DNA of 62,076 nucleotides from Grimontia indica (lineage in GTDB: Bacteria; Pseudomonadota; Gammaproteobacteria; Enterobacterales; Vibrionaceae), in NCBI RefSeq assembly GCF_000333895.2, contig NZ_ANFM02000055.1, positions 1-62,076 of the forward strand, read 5' to 3'. The translations under genes were made by a program, and so were the position numbers. Under the pieces are notes generated by a model, which was given only the letters and a program-made list of their open reading frames with translations, was not told the DNA's origin and searched no databases. Below, one piece after another: positions 47,853-57,253 of this stretch. Within the stretch, counting starts at the first letter, position 1; each line of letters begins with the position of its first letter.

Positions 47853-48013
47853 TACCAATCGTAGTAGATATCTGCTCATCCTAGCTTGTTAAAATGCTCG
47901 ATAACTGCGTTGGAAAATTTGACCGTAGAATAACTACTTATCGAAATTTTCCGCCTTGTTCTCGAGCATTTTTCCTGCGCTATTTCTGATCAGCTACCTA
48001 CTGTGATTGGTAT
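47852..48013. repeat. 162-bp repeat family, full copy B
   Basis: This full-length copy begins ATACCAATC and ends GATTGGTAT, a perfect 9-bp terminal inverted repeat that continues imperfectly for about 27 bases. Internally it can fold (AATGCTCGA pairs with TCGAGCATT). It has the same length as copy C and differs at few positions. It starts at the puuB stop codon. Confidence 0.92.
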
Positions 48014-48024
48014 AACGGGAAAAC

Positions 48025-48057
48025 AAAAACGCCCGGTTCGTCTTCCGGGCGTTTTTT
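48025..48057. terminator. Bidirectional terminator between puuB and puuR
   Basis: AAAAACGCCCGG and CCGGGCGTTTTTT pair around a short loop. A-run and T-run on the two sides allow action on both strands. Confidence 0.85.
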
Positions 48058-48073
48058 CAACTTGGTTGATGGC

Positions 48074-48622
48074 TTAGAAATTCGCTGGCGTTGTTGCGCT
48101 AAACAGACGGCAAGTGGCATCGAATGGGTTGGCAAAACGATGCGGGCGGTTACTGTCAAAGTAATAGCTGTCGCCGACTTCCAGAACGAAAATATCGTCA
48201 CCGACGGTCAGTTCGAGCTTGCCTTCCACAACCAAACCCGCTTCTTCGCCTTCATGCTGTAGCATCTCCTCACCGGAATGCGCACCTGGTGGATAGGTTT
48301 CGGAAAGCACAGAGATAGCTCGGTTGGGGAACTCTTTGCCTATAAGCTTCATTGATACGGAGTCATCGCCGATTTCGAGTAGATCCTGTTGGCGATAGAT
48401 GACAGGCGCTGACTCTGTTTGTCCAATATCGGCAGAGAAGAACTCAACCAAAGACATGGGAATACCAGACAAAACTTTCTTCAGCGAACTGACAGAAGGA
48501 CTGACGCTGTTTTTCTCAATCATCGAGATGGTACTGTTGGTTACGCCTGCGCGTTTAGCGAGTTCGCGTTGCGAGAGTCCGCGACTTTTTCTAACGGCTT
48601 TAAGGTTTGCACCAATGTCCAA
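48074..48622 (-). CDS. puuR: PuuR-like repressor (XRE HTH plus cupin)
   Basis: This 182-residue regulator has an N-terminal XRE helix-turn-helix (SQRELAKRAGVTNSTISMIE) and a C-terminal cupin domain (about 105-180) that in E. coli PuuR senses putrescine. It lies between the two puuB genes, facing away from copy 2. Sites like the E. coli PuuR box are at 48940-48954 and 53318-53332. Confidence 0.9.
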   Translation of the reverse strand: MDIGANLKAVRKSRGLSQRELAKRAGVTNSTISMIEKNSVSPSVSSLKKVLSGIPMSLVEFFSADIGQTESAPVIYRQQDLLEIGDDSVSMKLIGKEFPNRAISVLSETYPPGAHSGEEMLQHEGEEAGLVVEGKLELTVGDDIFVLEVGDSYYFDSNRPHRFANPFDATCRLFSATTPANF

Positions 48623-48752
48623 TGTTCGATTCTCCCTGCTTTGACTGGGTTTTGTTAGCTAGCTTCAGTCACTGTAATAGATTTTGAACAAGCGATCCTA
48701 CTTCCATAAGGTGAGTAATCAAGTGTTTTGTGATGACTTCGTCATTATGTAA

Positions 48753-48767
48753 AAAATATAAACCACA
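48753..48767 (+). promoter_or_regulatory. Weak candidate PuuR site in the puuR-puuB2 gap
   Basis: AAAATATAAACCACA matches the first nine bases and last three of the E. coli PuuR box AAAATATAATGAACA (12 of 15). The 348-base gap also holds an AT-rich dyad TGATGAC-TTC-GTCATTA at 48731-48747. Confidence 0.35.
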
Positions 48768-48939
48768 AATTTGCATTGTATTATGCACCTTATTGATCAA
48801 CATCTTTTCTCGGTGGTCACTTACAGCTCGGCCTTTAGAAGGCGGCTTTTGCTTTGTTAAGTATCTTGAGCTGATGGTGATAACCTGACCACACCGTACA
48901 ATTTTTGCTTCACCCCCCGAAGGAAAATACGGTAGTCTT

Positions 48940-48954
48940 TGTTAATTATATTTT
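48940..48954 (-). promoter_or_regulatory. Candidate PuuR operator upstream of puuB copy 2
   Basis: The minus strand reads AAAATATAATTAACA, 14 of 15 identical to the E. coli PuuR consensus AAAATATAATGAACA as I recall it. It ends 16 bases before the puuB2 start, where binding would block transcription or initiation. Confidence 0.6.
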
Positions 48955-48970
48955 ACAAAGGATGTAAGGC

Positions 48971-50275
48971 ATGGCGCATACACCATCGAATTTTCCCCAT
49001 ACCTCTTCTTATTACGCAGCCACTGCGAAATACCCGCAGCGTTATCCTGCTTTGACGGAATCAATCAGTGTGGATGTGTGTATTGTCGGTGGTGGATTCA
49101 GCGGCATAAACAGTGCGATTGAGTTGGCTCTACGTGGCTATTCCGTGGCTGTGCTGGAAGCCAACAAGATTGGATGGGGGGCGTCAGGCCGCAATGGTGG
49201 CGAATTGATCCGTGGTATTGGCCATGGCATCGAGCAGTTCACTAATCAAATAGGTAAAGAAGGTGTCGCCGCCATCAGTCAGATGGGTTTGGAAGCAGTG
49301 CAGATCGTCAAAGATCGTGTAGATGAGTTCAGCATCGATTGCGATCTCGCCATGGGATATTGCGATCTGGCGATGAAACCTTCTCACATGAAAGAGCTTC
49401 AGGAAGATTTTGATGATCTGAGCGCAAACCAGTATCCACATGAAATCCGCATGCTCGAAAAAGCAGATCTTGCGGAAGTTATTGGGTCTGACCGTTACAT
49501 CGGCGGTATGTTGGATATGGGCAGTGGCCATTTACATCCTCTGAACCTGGTGACAGGTGAAGCGGCAGCAGCTGCTGGTCTGGGCGTCCAGCTTTTCGAA
49601 GACAGTGCTGCGACGGAAATCATCAAGGGCCAAAAGCCCATCGTGAAAACGGCGCAAGGGCAAGTAACTTGCAACTATCTGCTATTGGCAGGTAACGCGT
49701 ATATCGGCCACAAACTGGAACCTTATATAGGTGGGAAGGTGCTTCCAGCAGGTAGTTACATCATCGCCACTGAAACACTGTCAGACGAACAAGTCGCCAG
49801 CACCATACCAAAGAACATGGCGTTTGCTGACCTCAGCATCGCGCTTGATTACTACCACCTCTCCGGCGACAACCGATTACTGTTCGGTGGGCTGTGTACT
49901 TATTCCGGAAAAGATCCGAAAGACATTACGGGAGCCTTGCTGCCAAATCTTGAGCGGGTTTTCCCGCAGCTGAAAGGTGTTGGCATTGATTTCGAATGGG
50001 GCGGCATGATTGGCATTGGTGCGAACCGTTTACCTCAAATTGGTCGGTTGCCGGATGCCCCGAATATCTTCTTCGCACAGGCGTATTCCGGTCACGGTGT
50101 GAATGCTACTCACATGGCAGGCAAAGTCATCGCAGAAGCGATCTCAGGTACCGCAGAGCGCTTTGATGTGTTCGCCAAGGTGAAACATATGACCTTTCCT
50201 GGTGGGCCTCTGTTGCGTTCGCCTTTGTTGGCGATCGGCATGACTTATCACCGTTTGAAAGAAGCACTGCAATAA
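48971..50275 (+). CDS. puuB: Gamma-glutamylputrescine oxidase PuuB (copy 2)
   Basis: This 434-residue FAD oxidase of the DAO family has VDVCIVGGGFSGINSAIEL and IGWGASGRNGGELIRG. It is paralogous to the gene at 46512 but well diverged. It is transcribed alone, with a PuuR-like site ahead and a terminator behind. It may handle a different glutamylated polyamine. Confidence 0.88.
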   Translation: MAHTPSNFPHTSSYYAATAKYPQRYPALTESISVDVCIVGGGFSGINSAIELALRGYSVAVLEANKIGWGASGRNGGELIRGIGHGIEQFTNQIGKEGVAAISQMGLEAVQIVKDRVDEFSIDCDLAMGYCDLAMKPSHMKELQEDFDDLSANQYPHEIRMLEKADLAEVIGSDRYIGGMLDMGSGHLHPLNLVTGEAAAAAGLGVQLFEDSAATEIIKGQKPIVKTAQGQVTCNYLLLAGNAYIGHKLEPYIGGKVLPAGSYIIATETLSDEQVASTIPKNMAFADLSIALDYYHLSGDNRLLFGGLCTYSGKDPKDITGALLPNLERVFPQLKGVGIDFEWGGMIGIGANRLPQIGRLPDAPNIFFAQAYSGHGVNATHMAGKVIAEAISGTAERFDVFAKVKHMTFPGGPLLRSPLLAIGMTYHRLKEALQ

Positions 50276-50299
50276 ACCTCATACTTAAATCATCCGTTT

Positions 50300-50331
50300 A
50301 AAGCGTCTCAAGCTTAAGCCTGAGGCGCTTT
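50300..50331 (+). terminator. Terminator of puuB copy 2
   Basis: AAAGCGTCTCA and TGAGGCGCTTT pair (one G-U) around a 10-base loop, 24 bases after the stop and followed by GTTATCTTTT. Confidence 0.6.
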
Positions 50332-50415
50332 GTTATCTTTTATGCCCTGTTCCGGTCATGTCTGTGAATGTTAGCGTGAGCTAAATGACGCGAATCAAAT
50401 AACCGGGAGACGGAA

Positions 50416-51636
50416 ATGGCAGGGAAAAGAAACAAAGTTACCTTCCTAAGCAATGGACTTGAGTTGGCTGGGATGTTGGAGACACCAGAGCAAAATGCGA
50501 GAGGCTATGCCTTGTTTGCACATTGCTTTACTTGTGGAAAAGATGTGGCGGCGGCTTCCCGTATTTCACGCGCTTTAGTGAACATCGGCTTTGCGGTCTT
50601 TCGCTTTGACTTTACGGGGTTGGGCGGCAGTGACGGTGATTTCGCCAATACCAACTTTTCTTCCAACGTTGATGATTTGGTCGCAGCGGCAGATTTCCTG
50701 CGCGATAACTATGAAGCGCCACTGCTGCTGATTGGTCACAGTCTGGGTGGCCGCGCGGTGCTGTCGGCGGCACATCGCATTCCAGAAGTCTCAGCGGTGG
50801 CGACCATTGGCGCGCCAGCAGATGCTGAACATGTGTCTAAACAGTTTGCGGCTCACGTGGAGCAAATTGAGGCTGAAGGTGAAGCAGAGCTTTCTTTGGC
50901 TGGCCGTCCTTTCACGATCAAGAAACAGTTCCTTGATGATATCCGCGCCAACAATGACGATATCGAAAACCTGCGTGTACCGCTGCTGGTGATGCATTCC
51001 CCAATCGATAACATCGTGCTGATTAAAGAAGCCGAGAAAATCTACACCCGCGCTAAGCATCCTAAGAGCTTTGTGACGCTGGATTCTGCCGATCACTTGC
51101 TGACCAACAAAAACGATGCTCAGTATGTTGCTGAGCTTATCGCGGCCTGGTCTCACCGTTACATAGACAGGGCGGCGCCAGTCAAAGAGGCTGAAGAAGG
51201 CGTGAAACGTGGTGAGGTTCTGGTGCATGAGCACAACAAACAATTTACCCGTACCATCCAGACCGATCATCATCAGTGGTTTGCCGATGAACCTGTCGAT
51301 TACAGCGGCGACAATCTAGGTCCTGACCCTTACGAACATGTGCTGGCTGGATTGGGTGCGTGTACATCTATGACGCTGCGTATGTATGCCAACCGCAAGA
51401 AGCTGCCATTGGATGATGTAAAAGTGACCCTGTCGCACAGTCGTCAGCACGGTGAAGATTGCGAGCACTGTGATGAAAACAACGCGAAGGTCGAGGTCAT
51501 GTCCCGCGAAATTGAACTGTTTGGTGACCTAACAGATGACGAGCGTCAGCGTTTACTGGAAATTGCCGATAAGTGTCCGGTACACAAAACACTGGAAGGC
51601 AAGATTGTTATCACTACCGAACTGAAAGATAAGTAA
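50416..51636 (+). CDS. Alpha/beta hydrolase-OsmC fusion protein
   Basis: This 406-residue protein has an N-terminal serine hydrolase (about 1-255; nucleophile serine in [10 protein letters not shown], acid and His in DSADHLL) and a C-terminal OsmC/Ohr-like domain (about 270-405) with cysteines in [14 protein letters not shown] and [11 protein letters not shown]. OsmC proteins reduce organic peroxides. Its place among H2O2-producing PuuB genes suggests protection from oxidation products, an inference. The fusion itself is a known architecture. It has its own terminator. Confidence 0.85.
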   Translation: MAGKRNKVTFLSNGLELAGMLETPEQNARGYALFAHCFTCGKDVAAASRISRALVNIGFAVFRFDFTGLGGSDGDFANTNFSSNVDDLVAAADFLRDNYEAPLLLIGHSLGGRAVLSAAHRIPEVSAVATIGAPADAEHVSKQFAAHVEQIEAEGEAELSLAGRPFTIKKQFLDDIRANNDDIENLRVPLLVMHSPIDNIVLIKEAEKIYTRAKHPKSFVTLDSADHLLTNKNDAQYVAELIAAWSHRYIDRAAPVKEAEEGVKRGEVLVHEHNKQFTRTIQTDHHQWFADEPVDYSGDNLGPDPYEHVLAGLGACTSMTLRMYANRKKLPLDDVKVTLSHSRQHGEDCEHCDENNAKVEVMSREIELFGDLTDDERQRLLEIADKCPVHKTLEGKIVITTELKDK

Positions 51637-51655
51637 TACGGTATCGGTAAATATA

Positions 51656-51685
51656 AAAGACCGGCTCGATGAGCCGGTCTTTTTT
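51656..51685. terminator. Bidirectional terminator between the OsmC fusion and puuC
   Basis: AAAAGACCGGCTC and GAGCCGGTCTTTTTT form a long perfect stem with a tight loop between convergent genes. Confidence 0.9.
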
Positions 51686-51709
51686 GCGCAAGTTAAGGTG
51701 TTAGTCAGA

Positions 51710-53206
51710 TCAAAGCGCAATCCAGGTAGCTTTCACTTCCGTGTATTTCTCGAACGCGTGGAGTGATTTATCGCGGCCATTACCGGATTGCTTGTAGCCA
51801 CCAAATGGCGCAGTCATGTCGCCGCCATCATAATGGTTAATCCACACCATACCAGTGCGCAGCGCTTTCGCGGTTTTGTGCGCTTTACCGATGTCAGATG
51901 TCCATACCGCAGAAGCAAGGCCATAATCGGTATCGTTGGCAATCGCGACTGCTTGCTCGGGTGTGTCGAAGGTGATCACCGACAATACAGGGCCGAATAT
52001 CTCTTCGCGGGCAATCGCCATCTCATTGTTCACATTATCGAACACTGTGGGCTCGACAAACAAACCGCCTGTTTCTGCCATGACACGGCTACCGCCACAT
52101 ACCATCTTGGCGCCGCCTTGTGCGCCCTTGTCGATGTAGGTAAGCACGGTATCCAACTGTTGTTGGTCAACCACGGCACCGACCTGAGTTTCCGGATCGA
52201 GCGGATGCCCTGGTTGCCAGCCTTTCAGGTTTTCGACGACCTTTTCGATAAAGGCATCTTTGATAGACGCTTCCACCAACAGGCGTGAGCCTGCTGTACA
52301 GACTTCACCTTGGTTGAAGGCAATGGCAGACGCAGCAGCAGAGGCTGCGGCATCTAAATCTGGCGCATCAGCAAAGACGATATTCGGGCTCTTACCCCCA
52401 GCCTCCAGCCAGACACGCTTCATGTTTGATTCGCCAGCGTAAATCATCAGTTGTTTGGCGATTTTGGTTGAGCCAGTGAACACCAGCGTATCGACATCCA
52501 TGTGCAGCGCCAGCGCTTTGCCCACTGTGTGTCCAAAGCCAGGGAGTACATTTAGCACACCTCTGGGCATGCCAGCTTCAATGGCAAGTTCGCCAAGACG
52601 AATGGCAGTAAGTGGAGATTTCTCGGAGGGCTTTAGGACAACAGAGTTACCAGAGGCGAGGGCAGGGCCAAGCTTCCAACAGGCCATCAGCATAGGGAAG
52701 TTCCAGGGCACGATAGCGGCCACAACGCCCACAGGCTCACGGGTAACCATACCGATTTCATTGTGTGGCGTGGGGGCGAGTTCGTCATAAATCTTGTCGA
52801 CCGCTTCGCCTGACCAACGAATAGCACGGGCGGCGCCGTTCACATCAACCGCTTTGGAATAGCGGATAGGTTTACCCATATCCAGTGTTTCCAGAAGCGC
52901 CAGTTCGTCGCCGTTTTCTTCAATTAATTCCGCAAAACGGATCACGATTTTCTTACGTTCAGCAGGAGGAAGGTGAGCCCATACACCAGACTCAAACGTT
53001 GCACGGGCATTGCTGACAGCGAGGTTGGCGTCAGCAAGATCGCAACTGGCAACATCAGCCAGCACACGACCATCAACCGGACTGATGCAGGCAAAGGTCT
53101 CTCTAGAAACCGCATCGCGGTATTCACCATCGATGAATGCCTGTCCTTTGATTGTTATAGATTGTGCGAGTGCATCCCAGTCTTGACGAGACTTGTGCGA
53201 AGTCAT
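51710..53206 (-). CDS. puuC: Gamma-glutamyl-gamma-aminobutyraldehyde dehydrogenase PuuC
   Basis: This 498-residue aldehyde dehydrogenase has the NAD site VFTGSTKIAKQ, catalytic glutamate LEAGGKSP and catalytic cysteine NQGEVCTAGSR. It oxidises the aldehyde made by PuuB to gamma-glutamyl-GABA, the PuuD substrate. It is divergent from the beta-alanine aminotransferase and shares a 197-base control region with a PuuR-like site. Confidence 0.9.
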   Translation of the reverse strand: MTSHKSRQDWDALAQSITIKGQAFIDGEYRDAVSRETFACISPVDGRVLADVASCDLADANLAVSNARATFESGVWAHLPPAERKKIVIRFAELIEENGDELALLETLDMGKPIRYSKAVDVNGAARAIRWSGEAVDKIYDELAPTPHNEIGMVTREPVGVVAAIVPWNFPMLMACWKLGPALASGNSVVLKPSEKSPLTAIRLGELAIEAGMPRGVLNVLPGFGHTVGKALALHMDVDTLVFTGSTKIAKQLMIYAGESNMKRVWLEAGGKSPNIVFADAPDLDAAASAAASAIAFNQGEVCTAGSRLLVEASIKDAFIEKVVENLKGWQPGHPLDPETQVGAVVDQQQLDTVLTYIDKGAQGGAKMVCGGSRVMAETGGLFVEPTVFDNVNNEMAIAREEIFGPVLSVITFDTPEQAVAIANDTDYGLASAVWTSDIGKAHKTAKALRTGMVWINHYDGGDMTAPFGGYKQSGNGRDKSLHAFEKYTEVKATWIAL

Positions 53207-53317
53207 AGCAGCCCCTTTTCCCTGTTATGTGCGATGAGTATGGCCACTGTGCACCATTTCAAAATATTTTACAATTGGTGCAAATTATTCTTTAGATATT
53301 GAACATAGGCCGTTTAC

Positions 53318-53332
53318 TGTTCGTTATATTTG
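53318..53332 (-). promoter_or_regulatory. Candidate PuuR operator between puuC and the omega-aminotransferase
   Basis: The minus strand reads CAAATATAACGAACA, 13 of 15 identical to the recalled E. coli PuuR box. It lies between the divergent genes and could control both. Confidence 0.5.
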
Positions 53333-53403
53333 ACATAGTATTGCAAATATTGGCCGCTAGGCAACATCTTGTTAACAACGGAAGCAAGCAAGGAACCCTG
53401 ACT

Positions 53404-54741
53404 ATGGCAGTGAACAAACCGCAGAGTGAAGGAGCACGTCTGGATAACTTCTGGATGCCTTTCACCGCAAACCGTCAGTACAAAACCACGCCAAGATTAC
53501 TCGCAAAAGCGGAAGGCATGTATTACACCGACGTTGAGGGGAATTCAGTGCTGGATTCGACGGCCGGATTGTGGTGCTGCAACGCGGGTCATAGCCGTGA
53601 TCAAATCACTGACGCTGTAAGTAAACAGATCAAAGAACTCGACTATGCGCCAACTTTCCAGATGGGGCATCCTCTCCCATTTGAACTCGCTGAGCGTTTA
53701 GCAGAATTGGCTCCTGCCGATTTGAACCGCGTGTTCTTCACCAACTCTGGTTCTGAATCTGCCGATACGGCGTTGAAAATTGCACTGGCCTATCAGCGGG
53801 CCCGTGGTCATGCCAATCGCACCATGTTTATTGGTCGCGAGCAGGGCTATCACGGCACGGGTTTTGGCGGTATTTCTGTGGGCGGTATGGTGAATAACCG
53901 CAAAGCGTTTAACAGTCAGTTGCTGCCAAGTGTTGCTCATCTTCCACATACTTTGGACATAGAACGCAATGCCTTCTCGAAAGGTTTGCCAGAGCACGGT
54001 ATCGAACGTGCTGAGGTGCTGGAACAGCTGATTGCCCTGCACGGCGCTGAAAATATCGCAGCGGTGATGGTTGAGCCAATGTCAGGATCGGGTGGGGTTA
54101 TTCTTCCGCCAAAAGGTTATCTAAAACGTCTTCGTGAAATCACGGCCAAACACGACATTCTGTTGATCTTCGATGAAGTGATCACGGGCTTCGGCCGTGT
54201 GGGTGATGCCTTTGCATCGCAGCGCTGGGATGTTACGCCAGACATTATTACTACCGCGAAAGCCTTGACCAATGGCGCGATCCCAATGGGTGCAGTAATG
54301 GTGAGTGATCGTATTTACGATGCCTGCATGAATGCAGCGCCGGAGGACACGATCGAGCTTTTCCACGGTTATACCTATTCCGGTCACCCGGTTGCGGCAG
54401 CAGCAGCGCTGGCAACGCTCGATATTTACCGTGACGAGAATCTGTTCGAGCGCGCAAGGCAACTGGAAACTGAATGGGAAGAGGCACTGCATTCGCTCGA
54501 TAATTTGCCGAATGTGATTGATGTTCGAAACACAGGCTTGATTGCCGGCATTCAGTTTTCGCCGAGCAGTGAGGGTGTCGGTAAACGCGGTTATGACATC
54601 TTTACACGCTGTTTCTACGACGGTGTGTTAGTGCGCGCTTCGGGCGACATCATCGCCATGTCGCCGCCACTTATTATGGAATCGAAACACATCGATCAGA
54701 TGGTCAGCACGCTGGAACGCGCCATCAAGCAAGCGATTTAA
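53404..54741 (+). CDS. Omega-amino acid (beta-alanine):pyruvate aminotransferase
   Basis: This class III PLP aminotransferase of about 445 residues fits the beta-alanine:pyruvate group ([50 protein letters not shown] lysine in [14 protein letters not shown]). It yields malonate semialdehyde, the likely substrate of the next gene. I start at the ATG at 53404; the upstream frame to 53299 crosses the operator region. Beta-alanine could come from 1,3-diaminopropane or spermidine breakdown. Confidence 0.87.
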   Translation: MAVNKPQSEGARLDNFWMPFTANRQYKTTPRLLAKAEGMYYTDVEGNSVLDSTAGLWCCNAGHSRDQITDAVSKQIKELDYAPTFQMGHPLPFELAERLAELAPADLNRVFFTNSGSESADTALKIALAYQRARGHANRTMFIGREQGYHGTGFGGISVGGMVNNRKAFNSQLLPSVAHLPHTLDIERNAFSKGLPEHGIERAEVLEQLIALHGAENIAAVMVEPMSGSGGVILPPKGYLKRLREITAKHDILLIFDEVITGFGRVGDAFASQRWDVTPDIITTAKALTNGAIPMGAVMVSDRIYDACMNAAPEDTIELFHGYTYSGHPVAAAAALATLDIYRDENLFERARQLETEWEEALHSLDNLPNVIDVRNTGLIAGIQFSPSSEGVGKRGYDIFTRCFYDGVLVRASGDIIAMSPPLIMESKHIDQMVSTLERAIKQAI

Positions 54742-54761
54742 CTTTAAGGGGATATAAGGAT

Positions 54762-56246
54762 ATGTCTGTAACGCACTACATTGATGGCAAATACACAGCC
54801 GAAAGCGAGCGCAAGCAAGCGCTGTTTAACCCTGCGACCGGCGAGCAAAGTGGCGAAGTCTCTTTGGCATCAGTTGCCGAAACCGAAGCTGCAATTGCTT
54901 CTGCCAAAGCCGCTTTTCCTGCATGGTCCGAAATGTCGCCACTTCGCCGTGCCCGTGTGATGTTTAAGTTCAAGGCGTTGGTGGAAGAAAACATCGACGA
55001 GCTCGCGGCGCTCATTACCAAAGAGCACGGAAAGGTGCTGGATGATGCCAAAGGAGAGTTAACCCGTGGTCTGGAAGTCGTCGAGTTTGCCTGCGGTATT
55101 CCTCATTTATTGAAAGGCGAGATGACAGAGCAAATTGGCTCGGGCATTGATGCCTGGTCACTCAACCAGCCTTTGGGTGTGGTGGCAGGTATTTCGCCGT
55201 TTAACTTCCCGGTGATGGTGCCAATGTGGATGTTCCCGATCGCGATTGCCTGTGGTAACACCTTCGTGATGAAGCCTTCGGAAAAAGACCCAAGCTCAAC
55301 GCTGCGTATCGCAGAGTTACTCACTGAAGCGGGTTTGCCAGATGGCGTATTCAATGTGGTCAATGGGGACAAAGAAGCCGTAGATGTATTGCTGACTCAC
55401 CCAGATGTGCAGGCGGTCAGCTTTGTGGGTTCGACTCCGATTGCTGAATACATCTACAGCACGGCATCGGCGCATGGTAAGCGTGTTCAGGCATTGGGCG
55501 GCGCGAAAAACCACATGGTGGTGATGCCGGATGCGGACTTGGATCAGGCGGTTGCGGCGTTGATGGGTGCAGCTTATGGTTCTGCCGGTGAGCGTTGTAT
55601 GGCAATTTCTGTGGCGGTTGCGGTAGGCAATGTGGCAGATGCCCTGATTGAAAAACTGACGCCAAAAGTGAAAGAACTACGTGTCGGTAATGGTGTGATT
55701 GAAGGCATGGAAATGGGGCCTTTGGTGACGAAAGAACACCTGAGCAAAGTGGAAGGCTATGTGGCGAAAGGTGTGGAAGAAGGAGCGAACCTCCTCGTTG
55801 ATGGCCGCGGTGTTCAGGCTGAAGGTGGAGATGGCTACTTCCTAGGTGGTTGCTTGTTCGATAATGTCACACCAGAAATGACTATCTATCGCGACGAAAT
55901 TTTTGGTCCGGTTCTGTCTGTGGTTCGCGTGCCGGATTATGCGACGGCGGTGAAACTGATTAATGATCATGAATTTGGCAACGGTACGGCCATCTTTACC
56001 CAAAATGGCGATGCAGCGCGTCAGTTCTGTCATGAAATTCAGGTAGGTATGGTTGGCGTGAATGTGCCCATCCCTGTGCCAATGGCATTCCACAGTTTTG
56101 GCGGCTGGAAGCGTTCACTGTTTGGTTCGCTTCATGTGCACGGTCCTGATGGTGTGCGCTTCTACACTAGACGCAAGGCGATCACCGCGCGATGGCCAAC
56201 CGGGCTCAGGGCGAACGCCGATTTTATTATGCCAACAATGAAATAA
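54762..56246 (+). CDS. mmsA: (Methyl)malonate semialdehyde dehydrogenase (CoA-acylating)
   Basis: This 494-residue member of the aldehyde dehydrogenase superfamily is of the MmsA type, which converts malonate or methylmalonate semialdehyde to acetyl- or propionyl-CoA with CO2 release. NAD and catalytic motifs are [24 protein letters not shown] and the cysteine in [10 protein letters not shown]. Paired with the aminotransferase 20 bases upstream, it completes beta-alanine degradation, as in Pseudomonas bauA/bauC. Confidence 0.9.
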   Translation: MSVTHYIDGKYTAESERKQALFNPATGEQSGEVSLASVAETEAAIASAKAAFPAWSEMSPLRRARVMFKFKALVEENIDELAALITKEHGKVLDDAKGELTRGLEVVEFACGIPHLLKGEMTEQIGSGIDAWSLNQPLGVVAGISPFNFPVMVPMWMFPIAIACGNTFVMKPSEKDPSSTLRIAELLTEAGLPDGVFNVVNGDKEAVDVLLTHPDVQAVSFVGSTPIAEYIYSTASAHGKRVQALGGAKNHMVVMPDADLDQAVAALMGAAYGSAGERCMAISVAVAVGNVADALIEKLTPKVKELRVGNGVIEGMEMGPLVTKEHLSKVEGYVAKGVEEGANLLVDGRGVQAEGGDGYFLGGCLFDNVTPEMTIYRDEIFGPVLSVVRVPDYATAVKLINDHEFGNGTAIFTQNGDAARQFCHEIQVGMVGVNVPIPVPMAFHSFGGWKRSLFGSLHVHGPDGVRFYTRRKAITARWPTGLRANADFIMPTMK

Positions 56247-56264
56247 TGGCAATTTGCCTGAAAG

Positions 56265-56292
56265 AAAAAAGGAACCGAACGGTTCCTTTTTT
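56265..56292 (+). terminator. Terminator after mmsA
   Basis: AAAAAAGGAACC-GAAC-GGTTCCTTTTTT, 18 bases beyond the stop codon. Confidence 0.85.
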
Positions 56293-56306
56293 CATGTGGA
56301 GTGCTG

Positions 56307-56468
56307 ATACCAATCGTAGTAAATATTTGCTCATCCTAGCTTGTTAAAATGCTCGATAACTGCGTTGAAAAATTTGATTGTAGAATAACTACTTATCGAA
56401 ATTTTCCGCCTTGTTCTCGAGCATTTTTCCTGCGCTATTTCTGAGCAGCTACCTACTGTGATTGGTAT
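56307..56468. repeat. 162-bp repeat family, full copy C
   Basis: This full copy has ATACCAATC/GATTGGTAT ends, the same length and orientation as copy B, and is nearly identical to copy A over its 106 bases. It lies between the mmsA terminator and the end of the EAL gene, 10 bases from the EAL stop codon. Confidence 0.92.
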
Positions 56469-56477
56469 GATTGAACG

Positions 56478-57086
56478 TTAAGCGACGTTTGAAAAGAAAA
56501 TGCGCTCGGGTTTACTTAGCTGATAACCCTGAAACAGGTCGAAGCCCATTTCAAGCGCTGCGTGATATTCCTCGTCAGTCTCTATCTTTTCAGCCAGCAG
56601 TTTAAATTCAAAACGCTTTCGGTATTTGCTGACAAACTGGGAAATCTGAGTCAGGGTCTGTGCCCGGAAGTCGATTTTCACGCAATCCGCCAATCGAAGG
56701 AAAGGGAGCCAGTCGGACGACGGAACAAAATCATCAAACGCGATTTGATAGCCGTGGGACTTCAGGTCTTCCAGTGCTTTGTAAAGCTCAGCGTCCGCCA
56801 CACAATCTTCAAGCACCTCAATAACCAATTCTTGAGCTGGATAGTTAAGTGCTTTGCCTTGAATAAGGCTGTCGTAACAGAAGTTAACGAAGCAGGGGAG
56901 GCCATCAGAAACACGCCTGACGCCGCCGGTTGTCTCGCAGAATAAATCATTCAGCACACTGTCAGTGGCGATGTCAGATTCGATACAAGGAAAAGAATCA
57001 CAGTAGCCTTCGCGAAACAACAACTCATAAGCAATGACTTTTTGCTCTGAGTTATAGATCGCCTGCCGTGCAATGTTTGAACGCAT
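56478..57086 (-). CDS. Stand-alone EAL-type protein, resembling the EAL half of EAL-HDOD proteins
   Basis: This 202-residue protein resembles the YuxH/EAL-HDOD group. The EAL motif reads YELLFREG, with IEVLED, IAFDDFVPSS, KIDF, LLAEKIET and FQGYQLSKP in order. It has no partner HDOD domain: the frame stops after SNVA, where EAL-HDOD proteins would continue for about 200 residues. Repeat copy C begins 10 bases beyond the stop. It may bind c-di-GMP, hydrolyse it, or neither; the motif variants suggest weak or no catalysis. Confidence 0.75.
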   Translation of the reverse strand: MRSNIARQAIYNSEQKVIAYELLFREGYCDSFPCIESDIATDSVLNDLFCETTGGVRRVSDGLPCFVNFCYDSLIQGKALNYPAQELVIEVLEDCVADAELYKALEDLKSHGYQIAFDDFVPSSDWLPFLRLADCVKIDFRAQTLTQISQFVSKYRKRFEFKLLAEKIETDEEYHAALEMGFDLFQGYQLSKPERIFFSNVA

Positions 57087-57187
57087 AGAATGCCAACGTT
57101 TCCTTAAAGAGGATTACGAAATCAATTGTATAAAAAGTCTCATATTTGAGAGTGCTAATAATGGCTGATATTTCGCGAAGAAAATTA

Positions 57188-57212
57188 ATGAGAAAACTCA
57201 TGCTTTTCTCAT
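57188..57212 (-). terminator. Candidate terminator after lpxH
   Basis: ATGAGAAAA and TTTTCTCAT form a perfect 9-bp stem with a 7-base loop, about 40 bases beyond the lpxH stop. The T-run is short (TAATTTTC on the minus strand). Confidence 0.45.
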
Positions 57213-57253
57213 CTTGACCGTTCGGTCAGCTCGTCGTGATTTGCATTGAGCAT

